This document shows positions 29,610-41,500 of a stretch of 64,000 bases of DNA, in pieces. The notes beneath the pieces are model-generated. The model was not told the DNA's origin. It worked only from the letters and a program-made list of their open reading frames with translations, and ran no database searches. The DNA lies in contig CM051025.1 of the NCBI GenBank assembly GCA_027627225.1, positions 55,310,681-55,374,680 on the forward strand, written 5' to 3'. This stretch comes from Congeria kusceri. Lineage: Eukaryota; Mollusca; Bivalvia; Myida; Dreissenidae. Numbering within the stretch: position 1 is the stretch's first letter; each line of letters begins with the position of its first letter. Both the position numbers and the translations under genes were made by a program.

Positions 29610-30800
29610 TGAAGTGGCTGAATGAGTCAATTTCAGAATTTCTGATCTTTCAATACTCATATAAGTTGTATATCCCATATGAAGTACAAATTCAACAGTA
29701 CATGTTTGGTCACAATTGACAGAAAAAAAGTCAATGCATGAAAATGTTTGAGCATTACTGCATATAGAAATTCTGCCTTCATCATCAAACAAATACATGT
29801 TGACTAGGATTTGTGTTCATTTAGTTCATATGGTTGTAGACCTCTTAGTTCAACATTTTCTGACCTGAATGCAATAATTCCTATAGTAGTAGTATTTAGA
29901 ATTGTATTTAGTACCAATCCATCATCATATCTTGGCCTGCACGCGTAACAATGTATATGTATAGTAAATTGGAATTCTCTTTCAGTCTCAAATTCATTTT
30001 GACATACAATGATGTTGATGAATGTTTATAGCTCGTACCATGATCATATATCCTTGTTGTAAGTAAACTCGGTATGTTAGCAGATCATGATTTCAGTTTT
30101 TGAAATCACATTTGATAAGCTACTATGATATGATATTGTGAAAATGTACAGTTCATAGTTAACAACCAGCTTAGATTTCAAACATATACCAAACATCTCG
30201 TGATACGATTGTAGTATCAAATTTCTTATCTGGTCAGATCACTACTTGTACGATTCAGCTCATGAATATAGGGTAAATGTCAAAATGTCTTTCTCTCAGC
30301 TTCTGAATTGTGTATACATGTTGCCATTCAGTATATTTTACGGACCAATAAAAGTGTATGTAGACATTCAACATGTTTGTGCCTTGATGTTAGAATTTCT
30401 GATATACCTCAAGAGTTAAATGTTGAACTGAATGTTTATTTCTAAGTAGCTGTACTCTATGATAGGATTCAACAATGTCATAAATGGGCATTGTCATCTA
30501 GCATTTTGATTTGAATGTCTTAGCTTGAGAGTTCTTACTTATGCTATAGCATTTATATTTCAACCATCAACTCAGCTGAATTGTATGAAATGGCTTTTCA
30601 GTGTAGTTTTTTTGTAAAGCATTGTGGAAATCATGCTTTTACTACTTTACAATGTACCTTCATGGCAAACCAATTGTACTATTGTATCATGGTGTGAAAT
30701 TGTGAAAACAGTTCCAATCACATCAAGCAAATATGTTTCACTCACAACGCAGTGTAAAATCAGTAAAGACAAAAAACACAGTTGAAAGGTTTGATACGTT
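29610..30800. other. Non-coding AT-rich stretch
   Basis: No gene, repeat array or RNA fold stands out. Open frames are short and in scattered phases. It ends at the minus-strand RING gene at 30,816. Confidence 0.4.
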
Positions 30801-30815
30801 TAATTGTACTATGTA

Positions 30816-31598
30816 CTAACCAATAACACCATAGCGAGAACCAATTTGATAACTGGCGTTTTCATCGTACTGGTGTTTGCATTTCAGACAAATCAATCGC
30901 CCAGAATTTTTATTGTATACGAATTCCAAATACTTCAAGATGCAGTTCATACAACAAAACCCGTGCCCACACTTCTTGCTGAACACTCTAGGTGGATTGC
31001 TTTCACTTTTACATACTTTACATGAGTCGATTTCGCCACTGTTCTGTAATTCGCTTGATATACTTTCAATAACATTCGAAATATGTGTGGTCGCATGTCC
31101 AATTGAAGATTTTTGGCTTGAATTTTCAATGGTACTTTCTTCAGATTTTAGAACTTGCAACACTTTTTTGAGATTGCTGATTCTTGTCTGAGCATTGCCG
31201 TGTAACGATTTTAGTTTGTCTTGTTTGCGAATGTACTCCTCGACAAAGTCAGTCTGCGTCTTTTCAGTTGAAATTGCGTCTTGTTTTGTATTTCGTGAAC
31301 CTTTAGGTTTTTTGACAGTTTGACCCTCAGAATCAGCAATAGCTTTACGTTTGTTCGATTTCGTTGTACTACTCGTAGCTGTTGAGTCATTGGAATTAAG
31401 CTGCGAAAGCTGGGCTATGAAATTAGCAGCTTCTTCGTCCTCTCGCGAATGATACTCATTTTCAGCTTCTTCCACTGGCATTTTTAGGAGCGAGTACACC
31501 CTTTGACAAGTTTGGTCGATCTCACTTGGGGTGGAATAGAATGGATGATTTTCATCGTCCAAACGAAAACCAACATCGGTAAGCTGTTTGGAGGCCAT
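30816..31598 (-). CDS. RING-finger protein with charged N-terminal region
   Basis: This 260-residue protein has a C-terminal RING-type zinc finger (CKVCKSE at about 195, then KKCGHGFCCMNC and LICLKC) typical of E3 ubiquitin ligases. The preceding 190 residues are charged, with a nuclear-type NKRKA and KKPKG segment near 85-100 and a coiled coil near 120-150. It is unlike the short RING genes at 19.3 and 52.1 kb. A nuclear RING protein comparable in role to herpesvirus immediate-early RING proteins is a possibility, but only by analogy. Confidence 0.75.
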   Translation of the reverse strand: MASKQLTDVGFRLDDENHPFYSTPSEIDQTCQRVYSLLKMPVEEAENEYHSREDEEAANFIAQLSQLNSNDSTATSSTTKSNKRKAIADSEGQTVKKPKGSRNTKQDAISTEKTQTDFVEEYIRKQDKLKSLHGNAQTRISNLKKVLQVLKSEESTIENSSQKSSIGHATTHISNVIESISSELQNSGEIDSCKVCKSESNPPRVFSKKCGHGFCCMNCILKYLEFVYNKNSGRLICLKCKHQYDENASYQIGSRYGVIG

Positions 31599-31639
31599 GT
31601 CGCTTTGCTAACTCAAGTGAGAATGATTGAGTTCTGTCA

Positions 31640-32270
31640 AAAGCTAGGTATTTAATATACATAAAGTTAATTTTCTCATTTTGTATTCATTCGCTGTAAA
31701 CTGTCAAGTTTACCCTTGCTCTTCGAGTCAAGCTATGAGATTTTGACTTCAGTAATGCTAACCGAATATAGCGTTATACTTACAATGATTAACAAACGCA
31801 TCTAAAATGTGTGTGTCTTGTTGTAGAGAGATCAAACATCGTTGCTTCGTTGCAACATACCAAAATCAATATCAATATGTTTTCGAGTCTCGAACTGTTG
31901 AGCAAAAACGCCTACCTATGTTGAAACATTGATATGTGAAAGTTCTTCACCACAACGTTCAATTTCGTGATAAGACAAAAAAGTCAGCTTATGTTGTCTG
32001 AAATGTTTTTACTTGTTACCCTGTACGTGCTTATGTTAGAGCCGCTTATTTTAGAAATCAAAATTCTGCTTTTCATCGCATTTGTGACAAGTGAGCGTTT
32101 TATCAGAAATTGTCTGATCAAGTATTTCGCTCTATCGCAATGTGATGAGAAGACGTTGTGAGCTCAACTACAACATCTACTCTAACGTACACTACTACCA
32201 AACAAATGACTAAGACATGAAATTTATTTCAACATTTTATTGCACAAACATACAAGCATATACACAAACA
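31640..32270. other. Spacer with a doubtful 56-codon hydrophobic frame
   Basis: The only open frame of note is 31,991-32,161 on the plus strand, rich in Leu/Ile/Phe (FLLVTLYVLMLEPLILEI), which could be a tiny membrane protein. Promoter and coding evidence are weak. A short tandem copy (CACAAACATACAAGCATATA twice) lies at about 32,243-32,284. Confidence 0.3.
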
Positions 32271-32287
32271 TACAAGCATATACACAT

Positions 32288-32899
32288 CTAGTCAGTAAGC
32301 AGAATTTTTACCCAACCATCCACTTCAGTTCTACACATTGCACATTTATCACCTAACATCATCAAACAACACATTTCGCAGAATGTGTGTCTGCATTTCG
32401 TTAAAGCACAGTTCTTTTCAGCATCGCAGCAAATTATGCACGTCCGCAAGTCTTTCACCGCTTGTTCTTTTTCCAGCTGAAGTTGGGCCGTCACAGCATT
32501 CACCCTCTCTTCGATTTCTATTTCGTTTTGCTCTCGAAGCAGTCGTTCCCGCTTAGCCCATTCTTCCTCGAAGTAACGCTGCTTGTCATCGATCAAGTGT
32601 TTACTGGCTTCGCGGTGATAGTAGGACGCCTTCTGTAAGCACGCCATTAGTTTGCTACAGACTTGGCGTCCTTCCTTGGTCATAGCAAAGTCGCTGTTGT
32701 GAGAAAACGCTGTTATTTGACTACCTAGTCTGTTCAGATGATACCCGAACGATTTAAATTCATTCAACGCCGATTGTTCTGGTCGAGCGTACGGTTTTGC
32801 GGCATGTCGCTTGCCCTTACTAGTAGAGGCTGCATCGCTACTGCTACTAGTAGCATCGGGGTCCTCAAACTTCGGCAGTCTGTGAGCGTATTTCGACAT
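32288..32899 (-). CDS. Coiled-coil RING-finger protein
   Basis: 203 residues from the first ATG at 32,899. An N-terminal Ser/Asp-rich region leads into a long helix (about residues 95-150: EEEWAKRERLLREQNEIEIE), then a C-terminal C3HC4 RING (CIICCDAEK, KCRHTFCEMCC, CAMCRTEV). The CAMCR motif resembles that of the 19.3/52.1 kb RING proteins. A minus-strand TATATAAGG lies at about 32,970, right for this start. Predicted E3 ubiquitin ligase. Confidence 0.8.
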   Translation of the reverse strand: MSKYAHRLPKFEDPDATSSSSDAASTSKGKRHAAKPYARPEQSALNEFKSFGYHLNRLGSQITAFSHNSDFAMTKEGRQVCSKLMACLQKASYYHREASKHLIDDKQRYFEEEWAKRERLLREQNEIEIEERVNAVTAQLQLEKEQAVKDLRTCIICCDAEKNCALTKCRHTFCEMCCLMMLGDKCAMCRTEVDGWVKILLTD

Positions 32900-33001
32900 G
32901 TTAAGCAATATGATGTTGACTCTACGAGTGCCAAATCACGAATGATGACAATTCTAGTACAGCTCGCCTTATATACCCTGTCGCGCCAGTATGCATTTAA
33001 G

Positions 33002-33008
33002 TATATAC
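33002..33008 (+). promoter_or_regulatory. TATA-like box of the UL24-like gene
   Basis: TATATACC at 33,002 lies 43 bp before ATG 33,045. A separate minus-strand TATATAAGG about 30 bp upstream serves the divergent RING gene, so this is a compact divergent promoter. Confidence 0.5.
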
Positions 33009-33044
33009 CTCAATACTCTATACTCATATGAAGTTATAACAAAC

Positions 33045-33506
33045 ATGAGTACCAAATTTCTTACGCGAGGTAGATGTAGGCATTCGTATTTGAGAAAAAC
33101 GCTGAGCAAAGTTTCATATGTAAGAGATTTTGATCGTACGTACGTTAGTGAACTATGCGTCTACCTAAGACAGACATTTCCCACATTACGCGATGACTGC
33201 CGCTTGTACATCAAGCACGAAGTAACAATTCAAAACAGGCGACCCGATTTCGTTATTCATATACCAAATATCGCTCTAATACTACTCGAATACAAAACGT
33301 CCAACGTGACAACGAAATTGCGAACAGCATATCTGTATCAGGTTATCGATACATTTCACAAGTTTCGACAGAGTTTGAGTACTACGGAAACATCTAGCAG
33401 CATACGCTTAGTCAGCATTTTAGTCATAAGAAATTCGTCAACTCGACAGAACAAAATTGTTTGTGTGAAAAATGAGTCAATACCTAATAGCTGTTATATG
33501 CTCTGA
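33045..33506 (+). CDS. Herpesvirus UL24-like protein (PD-(D/E)XK nuclease fold)
   Basis: These 153 residues match the UL24 family pattern: an Arg/His-rich start (RGRCRHSYLRKTL), a helix, then RRPDFVI at 65-71, a hydrophobic strand and LLEYKT at 80-85, followed by T.KLRTAYLYQV. D68 and E82-x-K84 form the PD...ExK nuclease signature, and the downstream Q99 also fits. UL24 proteins are conserved across Herpesviridae and lie in or near the nucleolus in mammalian viruses. The length is short for the family, which usually has a longer C-terminus. This gene strengthens the herpesvirus-like identity of the block. Confidence 0.7.
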   Translation: MSTKFLTRGRCRHSYLRKTLSKVSYVRDFDRTYVSELCVYLRQTFPTLRDDCRLYIKHEVTIQNRRPDFVIHIPNIALILLEYKTSNVTTKLRTAYLYQVIDTFHKFRQSLSTTETSSSIRLVSILVIRNSSTRQNKIVCVKNESIPNSCYML

Positions 33507-33512
33507 TATTCT

Positions 33513-33813
33513 ATGAAAAAATTTGCGAAATGTACTTTTAGGTTGTTTACTCGTTTGCTCAATCGACATCAAAACAGAGTTATATAACATAGCGCCTGGA
33601 GCTTGTTTACCCGCAGACGGTTATTTCGCTGACCACAGCGCTGGGGCAGTTAAAATTTGCGGTTATGAAGTTACAGCACAATCGACAATAATTCGCTGTT
33701 ATCACCCACGAACATATTGTACTTGCACAACACTATGGCGTAACGGCCTGACTCATTCGCAGCTCGTCTACATCATATATGAAAAAATGTGTTTGAGTCA
33801 ACGTGCCTGTTAA
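33513..33813 (+). pseudogene. Small secreted Cys-rich protein broken in an A-run near its start
   Basis: From 33,523 an open frame encodes a signal-peptide-like core (LLGCLLVCSIDI) and a Cys-rich domain (CLPADG, KICGYEV, RCYHPRTYCTC), but has no ATG. An ATG at 33,513 is in another frame and is separated from it only by a run of six A bases. The gene is probably intact apart from this homopolymer shift, by mutation or sequencing error. The fold could be a small cytokine-like or defensin-like protein; this is not established. Confidence 0.5.
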
Positions 33814-33829
33814 ATAAATGACTGCGATG

Positions 33830-34690
33830 TACTTTTTATCAAAATTAAAGCGCTAGCCGTTTATGTAACGCAACAGTGCAGTGTTTGAAACTATCATGTC
33901 TCGCAAATATTCAGATGTAAAACTTAGTTTCAATAGAAACGCAGTAGTACGAAAACACAAAATCACGAACGTTTTCAATATCAACGCAGCATTTTGCAAA
34001 GCTTCGATTGGAAATGTATTGAGTTGAAAATTTATGACGTTCGATTTACTGTTCAGCGAGAGATGCATATTACATGCGTGTTTATAAACTGATTTAAATC
34101 CATATCTTTTTTACCACTGAATCATTTGGCTTTATTTGTAAAATCGCTCTTTCTTTTGTGAGTAATCTGCTATAATTTCTCTATGCGAGTAGATATATGC
34201 TTTAACAGTAGATTATCTGATTGCATGTTGTTTGCTGGTCATACTGATGTATAACATGTGATATTTCACGTGTATCAAGTACATCGCAATTATTGCTATC
34301 GCACGAAACCCAAAAATATTCTCAAGTCTACAAAGTACTGTACTATCCAGAGTGCGACATGACGTTATATAGCATGCAAACAAGAGTCTATTTAGTGAAT
34401 GATTGTGATATCTACCTCACTGGTTTAAATCTCTATCTAGAAAAGTTGTGCACTTGTATGGAGCATATTACCAGAATAAAAACCCAACAAGCAAATGTCA
34501 GTGTTTGTCGTTTATTGTCACAGAATGATTTTCACAATCGACAAATTCTGTCATATCAAGTAGATACAGTCACGAGCAAACATTTGAACTGCATATTTTC
34601 AAATACAACGCTTCAAATTTCCCATCGACACTCAACAGACACACCAGCATCGCATGAGAAAATACAGCGCAGCGCAGCGAGGTCATTGAG
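33830..34690. other. Spacer without a supported gene
   Basis: The longest frame (34,293-34,703 on the plus strand) lacks an early ATG and shows no known motif. Nothing else is evident; the stretch leads into the degenerate repeat array. Confidence 0.35.
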
Positions 34691-34699
34691 TACAAATAT

Positions 34700-37600
34700 T
34701 TAAACTTTAATCGCAACGTCATTTCATATGTAGTCTTCGGAGAGCTGATTTTTTGCTAAAAAGTTTCAATCCGTTTTTCTCGACAACCACTGAAGATAGT
34801 GTGATCAAATTTTTGCTATGATATTAAGCTTCATTTGCTCTACAAGAATGTACCGACAGTTTTCTTCTTGTGTTAACGCTTGTTGGACAAAAATGCGAGT
34901 TAATGGTCGAAAATACAGTCTCAAAGAAGAAAAGTTTTTTGTCTTGTCGTTTTGCGAAACGAACGTTGTACCATCGGATAGGGAATTTCATTCTGAACAA
35001 TTTGATGCATAAGACTTCGTATGTTTGTGAATCGCTTCGATTAAGCCAGCGTTAATTTACACTCAACACTAAAAGTTTTTATTCAAACGCGCCAAGCTTA
35101 ATAACCTTGTACAACGTCATTTCGCTTTATGTAAACAACCCCGAGAGTAAAATATCGCATAACGTGGTTTAAGTTGATTTTCTCGACAACCACTGAAGAT
35201 AGTGTGATCAAATTTTCAGTACAATAACCAGCTGATTGTTAGCTACAGCTTTTCTACAAATAGTTTTGTTCCAACTTACATGCTTATGTGATAAAAATCA
35301 CTTTGAAAACTTTCGCAAGAAGGAAACTTTTTTATGTCGGTGATTTGTGAAACAAGACTTATATCAGCTTGTAAAGAATTGCATGCTGAATATTTTGATG
35401 TATGATGTGAAGTGCTTTCGCTAACTACTCAACGAATAGAGCAGAAATATAGCGCAACACAAACGCTCTTTCTAAGTTCTATAAAATCAACTTCGACTCG
35501 ACGACGTTATGAATCGCACAGTGTACAAAATGATTTTCAAGTAAACAATCGGGTTAAGTCAAGTTGCTTTACAACCGCTATAGATTTCAAGATGATATTT
35601 TCACCATATTGTCGCGATTGATGCTGGCAACATTTTTTGTAGGGAACATTTTGCTGTAATCAGTTCGTACATGTGAGTAATTTTCAATTTTTTGCTCTAA
35701 AATACATTCTCAATGAAGAAAAGTTTTTTGTCTTGTCGTTTTGCGAAACAAAATTGGTATCATCGTGTAGAGAATTGAATTCCGCACAAATTGATGTATA
35801 ACACTACATGATTATACCTATTGCTGTGAAAATCTCAACCCAAAACGCTTCTGTACAAAATGCACTTTTAAGTTTCAAAGTTAAAGTTAACTGAACGTCG
35901 TGACAGCGCGCTGGAGAAAAATCAGATTTCTTCAAAGTTTAAGGCGGTGTATTTCCACAACCGCTAAAGATATTGAGTTGAAATCTTCGCGATATTGTTT
36001 GGATTGATACAAGTAATAAATTTTGTTGGGCATGTATGAGAAATTTTCACTTTATTGCTTGCAAAACAGGTATCAAAGAAGGAAACGTTTTTGTCTATTT
36101 TACTAGCGAAATGATTTTGGCACCATCTTGTAGGCATTGAAATTCCGTATATTTTGATATGACATACTTGTATGTTTGTTGTATCGCTTGATCAAGACTG
36201 GCCGAAAACCATTTTCTTATACTCGCGCTTTCACTTTAAACTACACAAAATTCACAACTTAAACGTCATTTTTATCGATGTAAACAACCGAGGAAAGATT
36301 TTGAACGAAAGCGGTTTATGTTGATTTTCTCCGAAATGACTGATGATATCAACATGAAATTTTTAACTTAATATTCAGCTCTAAGGTAGCTACAATTTTT
36401 GTCTCGCCTATTTTGTTCTCACTCGAATGACTGTATCAGAAATGTAAGAATAAAATATTCGCCATGAATAACACGTTTTTGTCTGATTTATTAGCGCAAT
36501 AATTTTGATATCGGTTTGTACAGAATTCAATTATGCGCATTTTGATGTATAACATTCTACATTGAGTCTTAACACAACGAATACACTGCCCGAAAACGAA
36601 TCTACATGGAACGCATTTCAATCTTTAACTTTACAAGTTTTAACTGAACGTCGAGACCCGGCGCGCTCCGAGTAGAAAACTGATTTCGTACATAGTTTAA
36701 CTTGGCGTATCTTCCCAACCGCTCAAGATACAAACATGAAATATTTACCAAATTGTTCAGCGCGATATCATCTGCAAATCATACGCTGATATTTTTTCAC
36801 AAGCATTTACACATCTATGAGAAAATTTCACATTATGCTTGGAAATCAAGTCGGTAAGAAGATAGTGAAACAAATTTGGTATCATCGGGTACAGAATTAA
36901 ATCCTGTGCATTTTGATATATAACATTCCACAATCGGACTATCCACATCGAAAATACAGCCCTAAAACGTATCTTAGCTAAACGCATTTTACTCTCAGAA
37001 CTTTAATTTCAGTGAACGTCGTGACAAGCGCTGCGATTAGAAAACTGATTTCGTACATAGTTTAACTTGGCGTATCTTCCCAACCGCTCAAGATACAAAC
37101 ATGCAATCTTTACCATTTTATTCAGCGCGATATTAACAACAAGTTTTGTGGGGATCATTTTTCACTAGCATATACGCGCGTATGTGAAAATGGCAGTTTC
37201 TTGCTTGGAAAACGGGTCGGTAAGAAGATATTGTTCTGATTTTGGTATCGGCTTGTACATAATTCAATTCCACGCATTTTGATATGACATACTTGTATGT
37301 TTATTGTATCGCTTGATCAAGACTGACCGAAAACCATTTTCCTATACTCGCGCTTTGAAAAAGTCTTCATAAAATACACAACGTCGTTTTGAAAAGTGAA
37401 TGTACTACAGCGAAACGCATTTAACAGAAAGTTTAAGTCTCGTTTTCTCAGCATCCAGTGGACAGATCTACATGAAATTTTCACTATAATGTTGGGCTTC
37501 ATAGTAGCAACAAGTTTTGTGGGATCATTTTTGGCCAGCATATACACATATGTGAGAAATTCTCAGTTTTTCGATAGAAAAAAATTCCCATTCACGACAA

Positions 37601-38560
37601 GTACAACAAAATTGGTATCATCATGTAGGAAAGTCAATTTTGCACAAAATGGTATATGATATTCTACAATACGTCGAACTATAAAGAAATTACGGCGAGA
37701 AAACGCATTCACGCCAGTCGAAATTTTCAAGACTTAAAGTTTCGAGTAAAACTCAACGACGTTTTGCTGCGAAAAGTAGACGAAACTGTGTTTGTTTGGA
37801 ATCGGTTTATGTCGATTTTCTCAATAACGCGTGAACGCATTTTGATGAAATTTTCACTATCATAACCAGCAAACAGATTGGAACAATATAGGTTGGAACA
37901 TTTTGCTATTAGATCAACGGGTATGTGAAAAAACTTCAGTTTATCGACCAAACTCGGATTGTTATGAAGAAAAGATGTTCATTTCTTAAAATAGTACAAT
38001 AATTTTGGTATCATTCGATGGGGAATTCATTTTTGTGCAATTTGGTATAACATACTTGATGGTTTTGTAAGACGCTGCAATAATACGGGCCGAAAACCAC
38101 ATCACAACAAACACAGATTTCATGAATCGCGAACAATTTGACCCTTCGTTCTCAGTGCAAATTTATGACGTCATTTCAATATATCTCATCCTAAAACTTA
38201 AAGCGGCGTTACATTTCGATGATAGAAAACTGCGCTTCTTCGCAAGTGGTTTAACTTCAATATCTTTTCAACCCGTTGTCCAAAATGAACGAAATTTCCA
38301 CCAGATTAACAGAAATTTCGACGCGCACATATCCATCATATTTGTTTGTATTGAATCGAATAGGGGACTTATGATATTTTGATTTTTACGCAAATTCGAC
38401 TTTACATTTTGAGCTTTAATGAACAATTGTACAGATAACCACAACATTTTCATATCATCTTGTAGGGAATATATTGATGAATATTTTGGTATATGTGTTT
38501 TGCTATTTCTTTTCGGGACATCAAAACTATAATCGCAAAACATAGTTGAACCAAACACGT
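34700..38560 (+). repeat. Array of about ten diverged ~380-bp tandem units, non-coding
   Basis: A marker resembling CATTTTGATGTATAACAT recurs at about 35,003, 35,391, 35,791, 36,151, 36,537, 36,911, 37,278, 37,645, 38,039 and 38,481, at spacings of 360-442 bp. Within units, blocks keep order: GATTTTCTCGACAACCACTG, AAGAAGGAAACGTTTTTGTC, GGTATCATCTTGTAG, then ATCGCTTGATCAAGACTGGC. Some neighbouring copies share 60 or more bases (36,675 and 37,038). No coding frame persists. AATAAA at 38,994 may end a transcript through the array. Confidence 0.75.
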
Positions 38561-39190
38561 CGGGGTAAGTCCCTTTAAGACTGCCAAAACATATCGCGCT
38601 GATTTCGTTTAACCTACGTCATGTAAACAATTGATTTCTAAAAATTTCTTGAATCTTGAATTGTTCAGGGTTTCATGGAGAAAAATAAACGGGTGGAACT
38701 GGATAGTTTGTGATGTTGTTTTTGTAGTGAATATTTTGAGGATTAGATCTACTGTAAATGTAAAATATGATCTAGGATTATTTCAGAACAATAGGTTAGT
38801 GAGTTTGACTAAATATTTTTCTATTATCGCATTGTGTCGTTTTTATGTTGAATGTGAAAATCTGCGTTGGGTTCGCTTCAAAACGATTTAAACACGAAAT
38901 ACCATGGATTTACTGGATGTATTGGATGGACTCATTTTTATCAATTTTTAGGAGCACACAAACTGTGAATATTTCAGTTGTTGTGTTCTTGGAAATAAAA
39001 TCATCACAAAGTCAATATGGATCGGATTTTTGAATGTCACGTTTTATTTTACGATTATACATCAAATACACATTTAACAAAAAACTCAAATCATGAGCTG
39101 TAAACATTTTCTATGTGAATTTCTGTCATTCATGGTTTGGTCGTCGAAGAGAGCGGACGTGTTTTTCGGAGGTCTCGACGTCGCGCTCAT

Positions 39191-39197
39191 TATAAAT
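39191..39197 (+). promoter_or_regulatory. Possible TATA box for the multi-exon RNA
   Basis: TATAAAT in CGCTCATTATAAATTGAATG is a candidate start signal about 660 bp before the first well-defined exon. Weak evidence; other starts upstream are possible. Confidence 0.35.
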
Positions 39198-40672
39198 TGA
39201 ATGGCGCGGGCCAAGTTCGCTCAGTTGCGACTTGGACATTGACCGAGACGGACGTGTTTTTTGAACGCTCTGACAAAAAAGTTTTGACTTTGATTTTTTT
39301 TTTCTATGACTGAATCTCAGTTGACTGATGGACATTGACGAAGACAGACGTGTTTTTGTGAGCTCTGAAAAAAAACTTTGACTTTGATTTTCGTTTACGA
39401 TGATTAAGTCTCAGTTGACTTTTGGACGTTGAACGAGACGGACGTACTTTCGTGAGGTCTTACTTTTGTTCTTTAGGATGTGAACTGACTTGGTGTTGTA
39501 GAATAACAGTTGAGCGATGACTGCGATGTACTTGGTACTCGGGTTATTGAATGACGGGTGGACTGTTATGTAGGGACAGTGTTGTGCGATAACGACTTGA
39601 CTTAGACTTGGGTTGTGAAATGAAGTTGTACTCTTATGGCGACGAAAACTATTGAACGTTTACTATTGACTGACTGCGCTGTATTTCTTTGAGCGGTAAA
39701 TATGAAATGTTTGACAATTTTTTTTTTTTGAACGACTTTACTTCAGTTGAACTCTGGACGTCGGACCGATCGGACGTGTTTATCGGAGCTCTGACTTTGA
39801 CTGTTGTGCACAAATTAAATTTTTGTTGCGGTTTGAAGCGATTTTGTTTCAGTTGATGTTCAGATGCCGAGCTGTGCGGACGTGTTTCTTGGAGCTGAGC
39901 TGTCAACTAAAACGTGAGTACAAACTTTTTTGTTTTTTGATAGTTGTTGTATTGTAGGAGTAAACATGGTTAACGATAACAGTGGGTAGAATTACACAGT
40001 ACTTGACTGAGTTGAAGTGGAGTTGCTTTCATAGAATGATGGTGTATGGTGGTTGAGCGGATTTGAGTTGTTCTATAGAAGTGAATTGCGTTCAGTGAAT
40101 GCGATGGGTAGAAATTACTCAGTACTGTCACAGTGTCGAGAGTTTGTGATGAGCGTGAAATATGATGGTGTATCATGATGGCAAAATAAATTGATGTTGA
40201 AGAACGACGTTGTACCAAACATTTATCGAGCAGTAGTTTTTCGCTGCTTTGGAAGAGAACGGTTGTGTTTTTGTGCGCTCTGTGTGCGCTTTTGTTTAGA
40301 AATGTTTGTGTGTTTGAAGCGATTTTGTTTCAGTTGATGTTCAGATGCCGAGCTGTGCGGACGTGTTTCTTGGAGCTGAGCTGTCAACTAAAACGTGAGT
40401 ACAAACTTTTTGTATTGTTTGTTAGTATAAGGGTATGTGAATGATGATAGCTAGGGTAGAATTGCTCAGTACTCGAAAATAAGTGTCTAGAATCAAAATG
40501 CTGATGTGTGATGGTTACACAATATTCAGTGAGCTACCGGTGGGGTTTGAAACGAACTGAGTGATGATGTAAAATGATGAGCACTTATCAATAAAACTTG
40601 AGTTTGTGTAGATCTGCACTTTCTATGATATGATATTGTTTAACTTTTGTTTGCATGCTGTTTTTATTTCAG

Positions 40673-41500
40673 GTGGCTGTGGTAAGTATTGTAGTGTTAG
40701 CATCTTTCAACAAAGTATGATTAAGTAAAACTGCTTTGGAGTCTATTGAACAGTTTCAGAGAGAAAACTGTTAGCATGTGTCTGATGATAGCAATATATC
40801 GAAACGCTTTTGTTGATCTACACTTTCTATGATATGATATTGCTTAACTTTTGTTTGCATGCTGTTTTTATTTCAGGTGGCTGTGGTAAGTATTGTAGTG
40901 TTAGCATTTCAATAAAGTATGATGAATGAAGACTGCTTTTGGAGTCGATTGAACAGTTTCAGGGAGAAACATTTAAAACAACTCTGTCGGTTGGTGTTCA
41001 AGGATTAACATGTATCTGATGTTAGCAATATATCGAAACGCTTTTGTAGATCTGCATTTTCTATGATATGATATTGGTTAACTTTTGTTTGCATGCTGTT
41101 TTTATTTCAGGTGGCTGTGGTGAGTATTGTTGATTTTACTACATATTTTTAGTTTTCAAAGTATGATAAATGAAAACTGCTGTCAAGTCGTTTGTACAGT
41201 ACATGGACGAACATGTGTGTGATGCTTAGCAAGGGTAGAACTACTCAGTACTTGAAATGAAGTGTATATGATCAGAATGCTGATGTATGATAGCTATAGA
41301 ATAGGCTCAATGCTAGCCAGTATTAAGAGTTGAGCTACAGTGGGGATGTAAATCGAACCGATGGTGTAAAAGGATGGTGAAATGCTCTGAACAAAACATG
41401 ATGCTGCAGTAAAAATGTGGTTGTTGATTTGCACTTACTATGCTATGATATTGTTTTGCATGCATGTTGTCACTCTGCAATTTTATTTCAGGTGGCTGTG
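40673..41500 (+). ncRNA. Four identical 9-nt micro-exons GTGGCTGTG
   Basis: The same nine bases occur between TTTATTTCAG and GTAAGT/GTGAGT at 40,673-40,681, 40,877-40,885, 41,111-41,119 and 41,492-41,500. The flanking intron ends are also conserved (TTTGCATGCTGTTTTTATTTCAG before, GTAAGTATTGTAGTGTTAGC after), so each is a duplicated exon-intron unit. Confidence 0.75.

Noticed and set aside
34293..34703. 136-codon plus-strand frame as a gene
   Set aside because: It opens without ATG, has no recognisable motif and leads into the non-coding array.
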